DNA from: Lampris incognitus
Lineage: Eukaryota > Chordata > Actinopteri > Lampriformes > Lampridae
Direction of reading: 5' to 3'
Assembly (NCBI RefSeq): GCF_029633865.1
Contig: NC_079216.1
Location: forward strand, 60,713,232-60,777,231
Length of the DNA stretch: 64,000 bases
How positions within the stretch are numbered: position 1 is the first letter of the stretch; each line of letters opens with the position of its first letter. The translations under genes were made by a program, and so were the position numbers. Positions 1 through 10,799 of this stretch are shown piece by piece. The notes under the pieces are model-generated. The model did not search any database. It saw only the letters and a program-made list of their open reading frames with translations, and had not been told where the DNA came from.

Positions 1-172
1 GCCACTGGCCAGTTTACAATCCCACCATGAAGCACTGGCCGAGTCTTGTTTTTTGTTTGCTTTTTTTTTTCATTTCACTGACCCAATCTCAGAAATGTTC
101 TCTACCATTCACTATTTGAATTACACATTTGGAGATGAGTTTGCACAGCACCTTGTTTACCGTTTCATTTTA

Positions 173-573
173 TTTTTTATTTTTTTTAAATTTATTTCTG
201 ATTTTTCCCTTTTCTCTCCCAATTTAGTGGCCAATTGATCCCTATTTTAATTCAAACACCCACCCTCGTATTGCATGCGTTCGCCAACTGCATCTCTCGG
301 GCCGGCAGTCTCGAAGGAAAGCGCCTCCCCACTTTCGTGACAAGGCGAATCCAAGCCGAACCACTGTTTTTCCGACACACACAGAGACGCATTCACGTGA
401 CGAACACAAGCCGAATCCCCCCCCCTCCCGAAGACAGCGTTGCCAATGATTGCTGCTTCACCGAGTCCGGCCATAGTCGGATCTGACGAGACCGGGGCGC
501 GAACCCCAGTCCCCAGTGGGCAACTGCATCGACACCAAGCCGATGCTTAGACCGCTACGCCACCGCGGACCAC
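173..573 (-). repeat. tRNA-derived SINE, family A, full length
   Basis: A SINE of about 400 bp lies in the STRA6 intron. Its tRNA-like head is at the right end and its A-rich tail at the left. A near-identical copy sits on the + strand at about 32,476-32,865. The insertion is bounded by a perfect 16-bp target duplication, TTACCGTTTCATTTTA, at 157-172 and 574-589. The head has an A box within GGTGTAGCGGTCTAAGC and a degenerate B box. It is not a functional tRNA gene, because no cloverleaf is maintained. Confidence 0.8.
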
Positions 574-1059
574 TTACCGTTTCATTTTAGACATGATGTT
601 GTCCTTTTATTATGTTAATGAGTGGTAATGGCACGTAAAGGTGAAACCCTTTTAGTTGACAACCCCCACCACCACCACCACCCACCGACTTTCCCACACT
701 TTCACAGCATAATACAAATAGAGGCCATTTGCTATGAATAAATTGACTGGTGATTGTGCGTGTGTGCTCACGTGCAAGAAATGGGAAACCCTGTCCACCT
801 CGCCGTGGCTGCGTACTGTATCTCAAAGCTCTCTGTATTCTGAACAATACCGGGGACTCTAAATGCACCGTGATCTCACATATTGCTGCAGATCTGAGAC
901 GTATGTGGTGCAAGGAACAAAAAAAAAACACAGCTAAAAAGAAAAAATTGATTGCGCGGCCATCATTTGTGATTGCCTTGGAGCCAACCCCGAGTGCAGT
1001 GCTATGTGTTTATTGCTTTTGCCCAGTCAAGTCACACCCCTCCCTCTGTCTCCCTGCAG

Positions 1060-3096
1060 CCTACCGCTGTTATGCTCATTATCTGAAGATTGAGGTGAGC
1101 CAGTCTCACCCTGTGATGAAAGCCTTCTGCGGGATGCTGCTGCAGAGTGCCGGCCAGGAGGGCAACGCCGCACAGAGGGCTCGGGATGCCGAGGAAGGTC
1201 TGTAGTGCCAAAAAAAAACCAAACTTTATACCCACGGCATACTTTGTGTACTACTCTGTTTTATCTATTGCGTGATTAAAAATACTTACGACACAAATCA
1301 ACACCATGGAATTTGCATAAGGCAGTCATTCCCAAACCACAAACTGGCCTCTGTGTGCCTTTCGCATTTTTAGATTTAAAGCGAAAGAGTCAATGCAGAA
1401 AATGGAGTTTGGCATCTTTAATTTCTCCTGAGTTATTAAGAATTCAGGTGTTGGCTTTGGCGGGCCACTACGAACATAATTAGATCATAACTCTATCTTG
1501 CACGCGCAGGCTGAATGAAAGCTTAGCGGCTCTGATTTAATTTGTCCCAGCAAATTGAGTCTCAATATGGAACAATTTACAGCGCTGGTGCCGGCCTCAG
1601 TCGGCTCTGTCGTAAAGGAATCAGCCGTCCTCGTGGCACGCCCACGCTGGCTTCAGCTCTCAGCCATAGCCACGGAGGCATAACGCAGTTCACCAAGATG
1701 TAGATTATTTAATTTTCTTTACGAGAACAACAACAGTTGCAGTTTTACGATTGAGTGGTAGTAGTGCTGAGGCGTATTCAAATAGAAGTCGTTTTGTTGT
1801 ACAAATGGAGGATCCACTGTTGCTGGAATCTACCTCGGTCTGACATCTGGGTGTGACTGGCTAGAATAACAAGTAAATTGTTGTTGCTTATTTGCATCTG
1901 GAGGACAATGTATTATATGGAGTAATCTGTTTTGTTACAGAGATTAGTTGCAGAGAAGCTGATTACGGAGATGAGCTGCACTAATTGACTGTTTAATATT
2001 CATGTGGCCCAAAGGGTTTACGCTTTCGGCATTTTAATGGCAAGCTCAATATGCTCCAGCCATGCTCAGAGGATTAGAATATGATTGCTTTCTATTATTA
2101 CTCCTTCTGTAGTAACTTGCTAGTCCCGGATGACCCTCTTCCAAACACTTGCCTCTCAAAAGATTATTTCACCATTTCAGTTGAGGTTATAGCTACTAAT
2201 GGAAGCAGGGCTGTGTGTGTGTGTGTGTGTGTGGGGGGGGGGGCTACAGCAGCCAGTATCAGTACCCTGCCACCCCTGTTTCACCCCACCGACTAGAGTA
2301 AAGAAAAAAAGATGCTGTTTTTGTTTCAGTGGTCAGGTCACATGTCAATAAGCACTTCATGAAAACTGTATTGGTCTCAAATCAGCATTCCTAAAACCCT
2401 CACAAGAGACCTTACAATTATAGGCCCGCGGCTTTTTTCCAGATATTGCGTTACTCCACCGTAGCGCTGACTGCAAATAACATAAATACCTTAAATACAG
2501 TAACACGGGAGACTGCAAAGATGCCTTGAGCACCATTTTTTGAATTCTTTATGACTTTGAACGGGTTTCTTATTTTGCTGTAACCAAATAGATTCGTTTA
2601 CCAAATGACATCTCTCCATCCTCTCAGCTGCACGGCGACATAAATTGAAATTGTATCGGAAAGAATATACTCCAAATCTGAAGACCAATGAGCGCCACCC
2701 GCCAAAAAAAAAAAAAAAAAGAGAGAGAGAGAAAAAACCTCACCGGCCTGTCTTTGGCAGCCCCGTGCAAAGCTTTCCGCTTGCGGGTGTGTGTGGAAAT
2801 GTGTGCCGGCGGGGCTGGCGGGCCCTGAGTGCTAACACGGTGTCTGGATGTTCTCAGGGATGCAGCTGGTGAAGCAGGAGAAGAAACAGCTCCAGGTGTC
2901 CAGCGCCAAGAGGGCTCGCGGGCACTGGCTGCTCCTCTACACCCTGGTCAACAACCCTTCCCTGGTGGGCACCAGGAAACACTTCCAGCTCCAAGCCACA
3001 GACAGCTTTCTGAACGGAGGCCTCGACCGCTCCACCAAGGAAGGGAGCAAAAAGGAGGCGGGGCCAAAGGAAGCGGTGTCCGCCGCCAGTAACTGA
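1060..3096 (+). CDS. stra6: STRA6, last two coding exons (partial gene)
   Basis: STRA6 is the multipass plasma-membrane receptor that takes retinol from plasma retinol-binding protein into cells. Only its cytosolic C-terminal tail is in the window. Coding exons are 1060-1197 (after a CCCTGCAG acceptor, donor GTCTGT) and 2858-3096 (stop TGA 3094-3096). The phases agree: one base before the intron and two after it make Gly. The first exon reads [17 protein letters not shown], close to human [20 protein letters not shown]. The second begins [10 protein letters not shown] and includes [13 protein letters not shown], where human has WGLAYTLLHNPTL. The human comparison is from memory of the protein. 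Earlier exons lie left of the window; I found none in 1-1059. The gene is convergent with ISLR2. Confidence 0.9.
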
Positions 3097-3815
3097 AAAT
3101 TCGGGTTACCCCTGTTAAGGATTGGCTTTCTTTGCAAAAGGGTGTCTTGGTTTATGGTTGTTTTTGTTTTTTTCGGGGAGGGGAGGGGAGGGGGGGGCAT
3201 ATGTGATAAACGACTTTTGTCCGTGCATAGATGCGTCTGTATCTGTTGAAATAAGTGCACTTATAGCTCGGTGCCTCAGGTAGTGCTATTTACCCAGCAT
3301 TCCCTGGTTGTGTGTATTCACGTTGTGCGCTCCCACTGTGCAACAACGTGTGATGGTTTGGGCTCGCAGTCCAGCAGAGAAGCTCATGTGGCAGCGTACC
3401 AAAAGGATGTGTTACTCTCACCATATTTGCATTCGTAGTTCGGGGCGACACCTTTTGTTTCTCTTTTCAACAAACTATTACTGTATGTTAATAACGTGCC
3501 TCGACGCGTGCCGTTAATAACATATCGTATTAAAAAGGCAACACGGTTTTGTGATTTCCCCTTAAGCGGACGCACAAGGACAGGCGACTCGTCCTTTCAG
3601 CGGGTGTGTTGAAGAGGGTTGCGTAACTATTTATACATTTACATAATGTTCTGCTTTGGAGGACAGAGCGAATACGCGTCGGTCTGTCCAGTATTACACC
3701 TCTTGAACGACTTGCGAGACGGAAACAACCCGCCACACCAAGGTGTGTGTGTGCATCTTTGTCTGTTTTAACCCTTTACTGATACACAAATAAATAATAA
3801 CTGCAAAAAAAAATT
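3097..3815 (+). other. STRA6 3' UTR with poly(A) signal
   Basis: Non-coding sequence follows the STRA6 stop. An AATAAA hexamer lies at 3789-3794, followed by an A-rich stretch, so the transcript probably ends near 3,805-3,815. The poly(A) site itself is inferred. Confidence 0.5.
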
Positions 3816-4424
3816 AAAATAACCCCCTTACTGTGTGTGGTGAGTTTCTTCTGGTCTCAAAACTCTTATTTTATCGTCACATCGCTCGTGTATAAAGAGC
3901 ATTTCAAAACACCCCCCCCCGCATCTGAGGGAGCATGTGATTTAGTTTTTACTTCTTCTTTCTTCTCTTTTGATGACTGCGAGAGCCCAGCTGTATTTCA
4001 TTTTTGATGACCCGGGTTCATAATTTATGACCCGGGCCCGTCGTGTTCAGCTGGACAAGAGACGTCTGGCACCAAAGACGTGCGTCCTTCTTTTTTCTTT
4101 TGTGTGTACTCGCCCTTTAATTCTCGAACCCCCCTCGCCGGAAATTCCTTTGAAAGGTGTCAATATTTCGCTCCTTTTATCACACCGATGAATAAATCAA
4201 CAGCGGCCACGAGGACGGGGAATGTTTCCATTCTGGAGCGGCGCCGTTGTGACGAACAATAAAAAAAACACACCTCTCGCGGGAATATTGTCATAATTAG
4301 CCCGTACACGTGAGCTGTTTTAGAGGTTAAAATTTTTTTTTTTTAAATTTCCCCCCCTCTGTGTGATATTCGTTGCAGAAATGAGAGATGCTGAATAGCC
4401 AACGCCCCGGCGGTCAGTAAGAAG
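3816..4424. other. Spacer between the convergent STRA6 and ISLR2 3' ends
   Basis: About 600 bp of AT-rich sequence with short C and A runs. I see no ORF, repeat family or conserved motif in it. Confidence 0.4.
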
Positions 4425-4756
4425 CCCACAAAATAGTTTAAAACGTCTTTATTAACTCCACGTACAGAAAATCATATCAAAAAATCTTAAAAGATCACGA
4501 GGATTGTGTGTGTTTTTTTTTCTTTCTTTTTTTTTTTTTTTTTTTTTGTAACAACAACTCACGAGAAACGTCACTAAAATTACAGGACAGTTTAATCTCT
4601 ATAAGCGCTCGAGCCCGCGTCCTTTTGTCGACGGCTCACAAAACGAATTATTTCACTTTGGTAAAAAAAATAAAAAATAAAAGACTTAAAAGTCACATGG
4701 CTTACACATCACGGCTCGACACTGATATCTACAGCCCTAGACTACACTAATGACCC

Positions 4757-4805
<49 letters not shown>

Positions 4806-5469
4806 CGGTACCACGCGCGACATGCCTCGGACGACTCTCCCGGAAGAGGAGAAGAAGAAGAAGAAGAAGAAGAACGCGCGGGAGGGAAGCCACAGAGGGC
4901 GTTGAGCAAGCACCTGTCGGGTATATCTATATATACATATAGAGAGAGAGAGAGAATAAGAAGGGAAAGCCGCACATCTGAAAAGCCCACATTACATTTA
5001 CAACATCTGTCCGTACACAAGCGAGGGGGGGGGGCGGGGCGGGGCGGGGGGGTCACCCGATGCAGAAACAAAACACGCGGCGGCGCCCGACGCCGGTCAT
5101 CCGCCGTCTAAACCCGTACGCGACGTTGTCCAGCGCCGCCCCGGGGAGAGCGCCGCGGAGGCTGAGTTCACCCGCAACAGGAGGCGTTGTTGACCCCCCA
5201 CCCCCCACCCCCACCGGACCGCTCTAAGGTCTGACGAACTGTAGAAAACTGCTGTTTTATACCCGAAGAATGTCATAAACTCCGTCACTTGTTTGGTTTT
5301 TTTTTTGTCTGTTGTTGTTTTGGATCTGAAAATGAGCTATGATGTTTATGAGGTAAAAAATAAACTACACCCCATCGACCCCCCCCACCCCCTCCCTCGT
5401 GGCTAGTACCCGCTATAAGGGACTATTTTACAACGGCTGCGCCCGCCTGACGTCTCCGCCTCGGCGGCC
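4425..5469 (-). other. ISLR2 3' UTR with microsatellites and poly(A) signal
   Basis: Sequence downstream of the ISLR2 stop on the minus strand. An AATAAA on that strand is at 4448-4453, which would end the transcript near 4,425-4,435. The UTR holds a (CA)n tract at 4756-4803, a (GAA)n tract at about 4848-4874, a (GA)n tract near 4941-4956 and G-rich runs at 5024-5052. The end point is inferred from the hexamer only. Confidence 0.5.
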
Positions 5470-7602
5470 TCAGCGGCTCGGCTGCTTGTAGTTTCCGTTG
5501 ATCTCCTCGGAGATGTTCACCGCCTCGGCCCCCAGCGGCAACCTGTCGCTGTACTCCGACCCCGCCTCAAACTCCTCCTGGTTGGTTTTGGACGAGGACC
5601 CGGGGATGGAGTCGGTGATCACGCTTCCCTCCGCCTCCCCCTCGCCGTCGGCCTCCCCCTCCCCCTCCCCCTCGCCCAGCTCGCTGGGGTTGAAGTTCTT
5701 GTCGGACTCCGCGAAAGACGCGCGAGCATCAAAGCCTCCCGCCATTTGTTTCTCCGCCTGATCCGGATTCTGAGCCTTCATGATCAGCTTGTACGTCTTT
5801 CCCTGATACTTGTACAGCAAATGGCAGCAGGTGGCCCCCAGCAAGGGGACGGTAGCCAAAACCAGAAGGAACGTGCTGACCACCACGATTATCAGCAAAG
5901 AGGGGATTTTCTTTCTCGTGGTAAAGACAACTTGAACTTGGCAGTCCTGACCCCCGTAGGTAAGACAGAGAGTGTAGTTGGTACCGGGCTGCAGACCGTG
6001 GAAGCGATACGCATTGACCCCTTCCTCTATCTTGGACCACTGGACCACCGAGTGTCCGTTGCTGGTGTGCACACAGAGGTATAGCATGTCCAGAGGAGCC
6101 TTTCTGCTTTCGGGTTGGTGCACTTTGAAAAGCTCTTTCACCACCGTGTCTAGGTTTGGCGTTTGGCTCAGGTGGAGGTTGGTCTTGCTGTTGGGGAGCT
6201 GCCTGGGATTGAGCTGTACCCTGGCCTCCGTCTCCGACACTTCCAACGCAATGACACCAAAATCAGAGGTGTATTGCTTGAAATCACTCAGGCTCAGGTT
6301 GAAGGCGTGATTGGAGATGTACTCGCTGCCATCGCTCACCCCACACTTCCCCGTAAATGGCAGCTCTTGTGAAGTGCCCCCAGGCGTATGTTTGTCGGTT
6401 GTACCTGATGAATTGCTCTTGGGCTTTTCTTCCGACTTGGGCCAGTTAATCACATTGTTCGTTGAGGTCTTGGGACCTACGGGTTTGGTAACAGATGGTA
6501 GAGTCTTGCCCACCGTAAAATCAAGCACCGAGTTGGTGGCATGTTTTTGGGTGCCAGCCAATGCCACACGAACACTGCCCTCTGCTCTACCCAACTCATT
6601 GACTGCAGAGCAACTATAGTTTCCATCTTCTTTTTTACTCATCCGGGGAATAATCAGGGTGCCATTTTGAAAGATGAGAAACTGAGGGTTGGTTGTTTTA
6701 TCACTGATGGGTGAATCATTTTTCTCACCAATGAGAGGTAAGCTAAACTGCAACTCTTGGTTTCCTGCCCTCACCTCCCAGCTGACTTCTGGTTTGGGGC
6801 TTCCTTTGGCCTCACAGTTTAAGATGACCATGAAGCCCTCATAAAGCTCCGTGTTTTCAATGTTGGGCTGGTATGTTATAGAGACACTTGGGGCTTTACA
6901 GTCCAGTTTGGGCATCTTTGTGACCAACGTACCCGCCAGGTGTTGAGGGGTCTCACACAAAATGGAATTCTGCTCAGGGACCGAGATCTTGGTTGTTGCG
7001 ATCCATTCCCGGAGCCATTCCAGGCCACAAGAGCAGGTGAATGGGTTTTTAAAGATCTGAAGGTGGGACATGGAAACGAGGGCACTGAAGGTACCCTCTG
7101 CGATGGTGGTGAACCGGTTGTTGTTAATGCGTAGTGACCTCAGGTCTTTGAGAGTTGAAAAGGCATCCTTGGGGAGGTTAACCATTTCATTGTTGTTCAT
7201 TTTCAGAAGCTGCAAGGCTGTAAGGTTGTGCAAATCCTCCCATGGAAAATTTACAATTTTGTTGTAGCTGATATCCAGGTTGCGCAGCTGGATCAGCGGG
7301 GCCAAGGTGTTGGTCTCGATGGTGACTATCTCATTGCTGGCCAACCAGAGAGAGGTAAGCTGGGTGACATTGACGAAGCTTTTAACTTTCAGTAATTTGA
7401 TCTTATTGGCAGAGAGACTTAGGGTGGTCACGTTCGAGGGTAGACCCACGGGCACCAGTTGCAGGTTTTTGTAAGTACATTCAGCAAACTGTTGGTCAAA
7501 TTTGTCCAGGCAGCTGCAGGACTCAGGGCAACACTGCACAATGCCAATTACAGCTGTCCACAGGGCTAGGAGCTGCAGGAGCCTTGTCGCCATTTTCAGC
7601 AT
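5470..7602 (-). CDS. islr2: ISLR2 (LINX), leucine-rich-repeat and Ig transmembrane protein
   Basis: ISLR2 is a single-pass neuronal surface protein that acts in axon extension and guidance, partly with Trk and Ret receptors (known from mammals). The coding region is one uninterrupted exon of 710 aa. It begins right after a TTGCAG acceptor at ATG 7600-7602 (MLKMATRLL); ATG 7591-7593 is an alternative start. In order, it has a signal peptide (about 1-25), a cysteine LRR N-cap (CCPESCSCL), five LRRs, an LRR C-cap (NPFTCSCGLEWL), a C2-type Ig domain ending near YSCSAVNELG, a spacer with N-glycosylation sites, a membrane segment (about 566-597, starting SLLIIVVVSTFLL) and a tail ending NQEEFEAGSEYSDRLPLGAE, as in human ISLR2. 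The tail has an acidic Gly-Glu tract (GEGEGEGEADGEGE). The length is close to the human protein (about 745). Confidence 0.95.
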   Translation of the reverse strand: MLKMATRLLQLLALWTAVIGIVQCCPESCSCLDKFDQQFAECTYKNLQLVPVGLPSNVTTLSLSANKIKLLKVKSFVNVTQLTSLWLASNEIVTIETNTLAPLIQLRNLDISYNKIVNFPWEDLHNLTALQLLKMNNNEMVNLPKDAFSTLKDLRSLRINNNRFTTIAEGTFSALVSMSHLQIFKNPFTCSCGLEWLREWIATTKISVPEQNSILCETPQHLAGTLVTKMPKLDCKAPSVSITYQPNIENTELYEGFMVILNCEAKGSPKPEVSWEVRAGNQELQFSLPLIGEKNDSPISDKTTNPQFLIFQNGTLIIPRMSKKEDGNYSCSAVNELGRAEGSVRVALAGTQKHATNSVLDFTVGKTLPSVTKPVGPKTSTNNVINWPKSEEKPKSNSSGTTDKHTPGGTSQELPFTGKCGVSDGSEYISNHAFNLSLSDFKQYTSDFGVIALEVSETEARVQLNPRQLPNSKTNLHLSQTPNLDTVVKELFKVHQPESRKAPLDMLYLCVHTSNGHSVVQWSKIEEGVNAYRFHGLQPGTNYTLCLTYGGQDCQVQVVFTTRKKIPSLLIIVVVSTFLLVLATVPLLGATCCHLLYKYQGKTYKLIMKAQNPDQAEKQMAGGFDARASFAESDKNFNPSELGEGEGEGEADGEGEAEGSVITDSIPGSSSKTNQEEFEAGSEYSDRLPLGAEAVNISEEINGNYKQPSR

Positions 7603-8345
7603 CTGCAAGCATAGGTGATGAGACGTTAGCGTGGACGTTTGGCATATTATGTTTGAATGCACTATTATTTAATATGCGGTGCTTAATATAAGCAAGTACA
7701 CGAATTCATTGCAACTTAATGCAAGCCAGATTATGTGTTGTGCAAAGGTTATGTAGCCCCACGCCGGGACACCACAGTTCAGCAATGCGGGGCAACTTGG
7801 AAATTATAAGGAGAAGGGAAAAGCAACAATGACGGGCCATTACACTTGCAGGATGCTCTATTCATTACACGAATGGAGGCATCCGAGTCTAAATTCCAAT
7901 GAATTTAATTTTTTCGAAAAGTTTTGCTGTTTTCACAGGCTGTTTGCCCTCTGCCCCAATAAATGGATAATTATTTTTTTTAAAAACTGAATATTTAAGG
8001 AGTTTGACCATCATTGCACACCCCATACATCAAGATATAGTTAATTGAGCCAGCTCCCTACTCGCGCGCTTCGAGGAAGTGCTCAGAGCCACCGAGTGCA
8101 CCCGTTATTTAAAACGTATCCCTGCAGTGGTTGTGTGACACCCCTACAACAATTTTCAATCCAACAGGCCTGCAGCTTTAGTCACAGATGCGCTTCCCCC
8201 CCCCTTTTTTTTCTTTTTTTTTTCTTGCGTATTGGCCAAAGTTGCAATAGACCTGATTTAGTTTCAACAACGGTTTTCTCCGAAATGTCACTGAGAGCTT
8301 TCAAAGTAACTGCTTTATCAGTCACTACTCATCGAATCGTCTTAC

Positions 8346-8833
8346 CTGTCCAGTGAGAACTTCCACTCCCGGTTGGTTTGGGTCTATAAAATCACTCCGT
8401 TTAAAGTTCGGATCTTCTACACAGGTTTAACGGCCGAACACAATGCCGTCCTCGCGTTTTGGGGATCCTTTTGCATGACTTTGGAAGACCATGACAGCAC
8501 GGATGATGGGCGGCGGCGGAGGAAACATTGTCCTCCTGGTGAGATGCTTGTGCGGTCCGACGTCCCTTCCCCTCTCTCCGCCAAATGGGAGCTCCGCTGC
8601 GCGCTCCCGCAACCGCAGAGCGAGGGCAGCGCTTTGTGAACGCGCAGCCTCTCCCCATCTCCTGTCCTCAGCATTAAAGATACAGGAGCTACGGGTTCTC
8701 CACCCTCGATGGAAATCCATAACGTAGAGTCTGATGCTTCATTTAGCAGCCCGTCGACCCGAGTCTAATCTTTGACCTCGTTCATTTTGCTGCAGCCTAT
8801 TGTCTCTTAAAGCAACCAACAATGGCTTTTATA
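8346..8833 (-). promoter_or_regulatory. Candidate ISLR2 5' non-coding exon and TATA promoter
   Basis: The ISLR2 coding exon starts at a splice acceptor, so a 5' non-coding exon is expected upstream. On the minus strand a strong donor, CAG|GTAAG, lies at about 8,346. A TATA box, TATAAAAG, is at 8826-8833. A first exon of roughly 450 nt starting near 8,800 fits both signals. This is inference from motifs; no transcript evidence is available here. Confidence 0.35.
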
Positions 8834-10250
8834 TTTAACCTATGTTGACAAGAGGAGGAGGGGGGGGATCACTTAAGGGGGGATTATCACCTTGCTCAGA
8901 CAGACACAATTTCCACATTATTTGCATGTTTACACGTTTGCATGTGCACATTTTAAGGTTAAATGTTGCCTAACTTTTGAGGGGGAACAAAAAAAAAAAA
9001 AAGCTCCAAGATCCTGTAGCCATTGCTTGAGCACTTTGGATATGGTTTTTAATGCACTGCAGCCACTGTCCAGTCTACAGCCCCATATTTCACTTTACTG
9101 CAACAACAGATGTCACGTAACATACTAGTTTAATTCAATTCAATTTAAATGAATTTGTTAATTTTTGAATAATGTATGTGGTCGGTTTGGCCATTTCTTT
9201 TATCATGGGCATTTTTTCCCCCTCAAATCATAATTTCTGGTTGTCTTTGTAGTATATCCGTGTGGCAGTATATAGATAGCTGCGTGTAATATGGGATCCT
9301 TGGCGCTTCCAGCAGTGTTTTAAAACTGTTCCAATACTGCCATCTATGCCCGCCTGCGTTTATTACTGGACAGCGAGTTTTAAGTCCGCCTTTCTCAAAA
9401 TTCATCTCTGCTGTAGTCGAATTTGTTTGTATTGTAGTGGTTATAGGGATACACAATTCCCCTTATCGAGCTAGTAGGAACGTTGGTTTACAGCCGCTGT
9501 TTCCTCGGTTCGGGTTTACAGTGACACACTTCCGCTGCGCTGGTTTTTGTGTTCTTGTAACGACCAAGGCAGTTATTCTGACGGTTTTGGATTTTCAAAG
9601 TTTAATAATTTTATGAGGGGGAAAAAAGATACAGACCTGCCGCTCCCTTGGCGCTCTTAAAATGGCACATGTTTGCATCAAAATGAGTTTTAGATCAATT
9701 GCACAAAAAAAGTTATAAGATCTACCTAAAAAGACTGCGCGTCATCGTGCGCGTCATGTCACTACTTGTGACGTGTCTTGGTCACGTCATTTCCTTCGCC
9801 AAGTTCAGTGCTCTGTCCTAGAAACACCACTGGCGTTCTTCAGTGCAGAGAGAGAAACATGATTTCTGATTATGTCCAACATGTCTGGGTACAGCCGCCG
9901 TTTCGGACGCACCATGGCTACCACCGACGCGTTGCAGTATTTACAGGCGTTGGACAGCGGCCATTTTACATTGCTTGAAAAATAGTATTAAAGTTGTTAA
10001 AATGTTAATTTTGGTATCAGTCGTTTCCTAACAGACATGCTAACATATGAAATGCATTGATATCGCAATTGGGTATTTATCTTGACTGAATATAGAGTTT
10101 AAAAACCGGTCGTTCTAGTACTAGTTACTAAGTTCCGGTCGTTGTTTGGGACCGTTTCAATGGTTACTGTAATGGAGGACTGGTAGCTCGGACCGTAACT
10201 AGCTGGTTGGGAGTGTGTCACCACTGTGGTGCATTGGCAGGAAGGCAAAG
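8834..10250. other. Intergenic stretch upstream of ISLR2
   Basis: Mostly unique AT-rich DNA with no convincing gene. A short open segment at 9889-9993 starts at an ATG but matches nothing I know. From about 9,984 a segment of roughly 130 bp recurs in direct orientation at 16,142-16,275, on the far side of the BEL/Pao element. Confidence 0.4.
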
Positions 10251-10257
10251 ATGCTAT

Positions 10258-10392
10258 TGTAAACTACTAATAAGACACATTAGCCCCTAACCAACGGGTC
10301 TGGCCCTTTAGTCGAGCGGTTAGTGATGTCGCCTTGTGGTGCAGTACACTCCGTATCGAATCCCGCACCGGGCAAGAAAATAACCGGTTACA
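10258..10392 (+). mobile_element. Solo LTR of a miniature LTR element, tRNA-like
   Basis: A 135-bp unit starts TGTAAAC and ends GGTTACA, flanked by the perfect 4-bp duplication CTAT (10254-10257 and 10393-10396). It has the same length and sequence as the LTRs at 32,870-33,242 and 33,505-33,639. It contains GCCGAGCGGTTAG-like and ATCGAATCC-like boxes similar to tRNA A and B boxes. A fossil LTR with no coding capacity. Confidence 0.85.
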
Positions 10393-10420
10393 CTATCCTC
10401 AAAGATGTTTACTGACAAGT

Positions 10421-10425
<5 letters not shown>

Positions 10426-10470
<45 letters not shown>
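10426..10470. repeat. (GT)n microsatellite
   Basis: About 22 uninterrupted GT dinucleotides, directly to the right of the solo LTR. Confidence 0.95.
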
Positions 10471-10471
<1 letters not shown>

Positions 10472-10799
10472 TGAAAATGAAACAATACCAAGTAATCATT
10501 GGCAACATTACACATAAATTACAACCGGAAAGAACAGGCGGAAGAATAAAGCAGCATAAACGTGTTAGCTGCTAACCGTTAGCTCGGTGCCTTTCTACTA
10601 CTCATTAATTACAGAAACCTAACAAAGCTGCGAAGTTATATCCGGTACATAAACAGCACAACTTACATTTCTCTGGACGCACACACGAACAGGTCTTTCG
10701 GGGGCAGGAGAAAAAAATATAATCAGACTCTCCCTTAACTTCTACGGTACTCCCAAGGTCGCCGGCTTCCGGTCCGTCACTTAAACAGGTCCGACGCGC

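Noticed and set aside
750-1205. Long open frame covering the STRA6 exon
   Set aside because: Only 1060-1197 matches STRA6; the left part is intron left open by chance.
9889-9993. Short open frame MSGYSRRFGRTMATT...
   Set aside because: Only 34 codons, no donor or homology I can support, and it ends in the segment repeated at 16,142.
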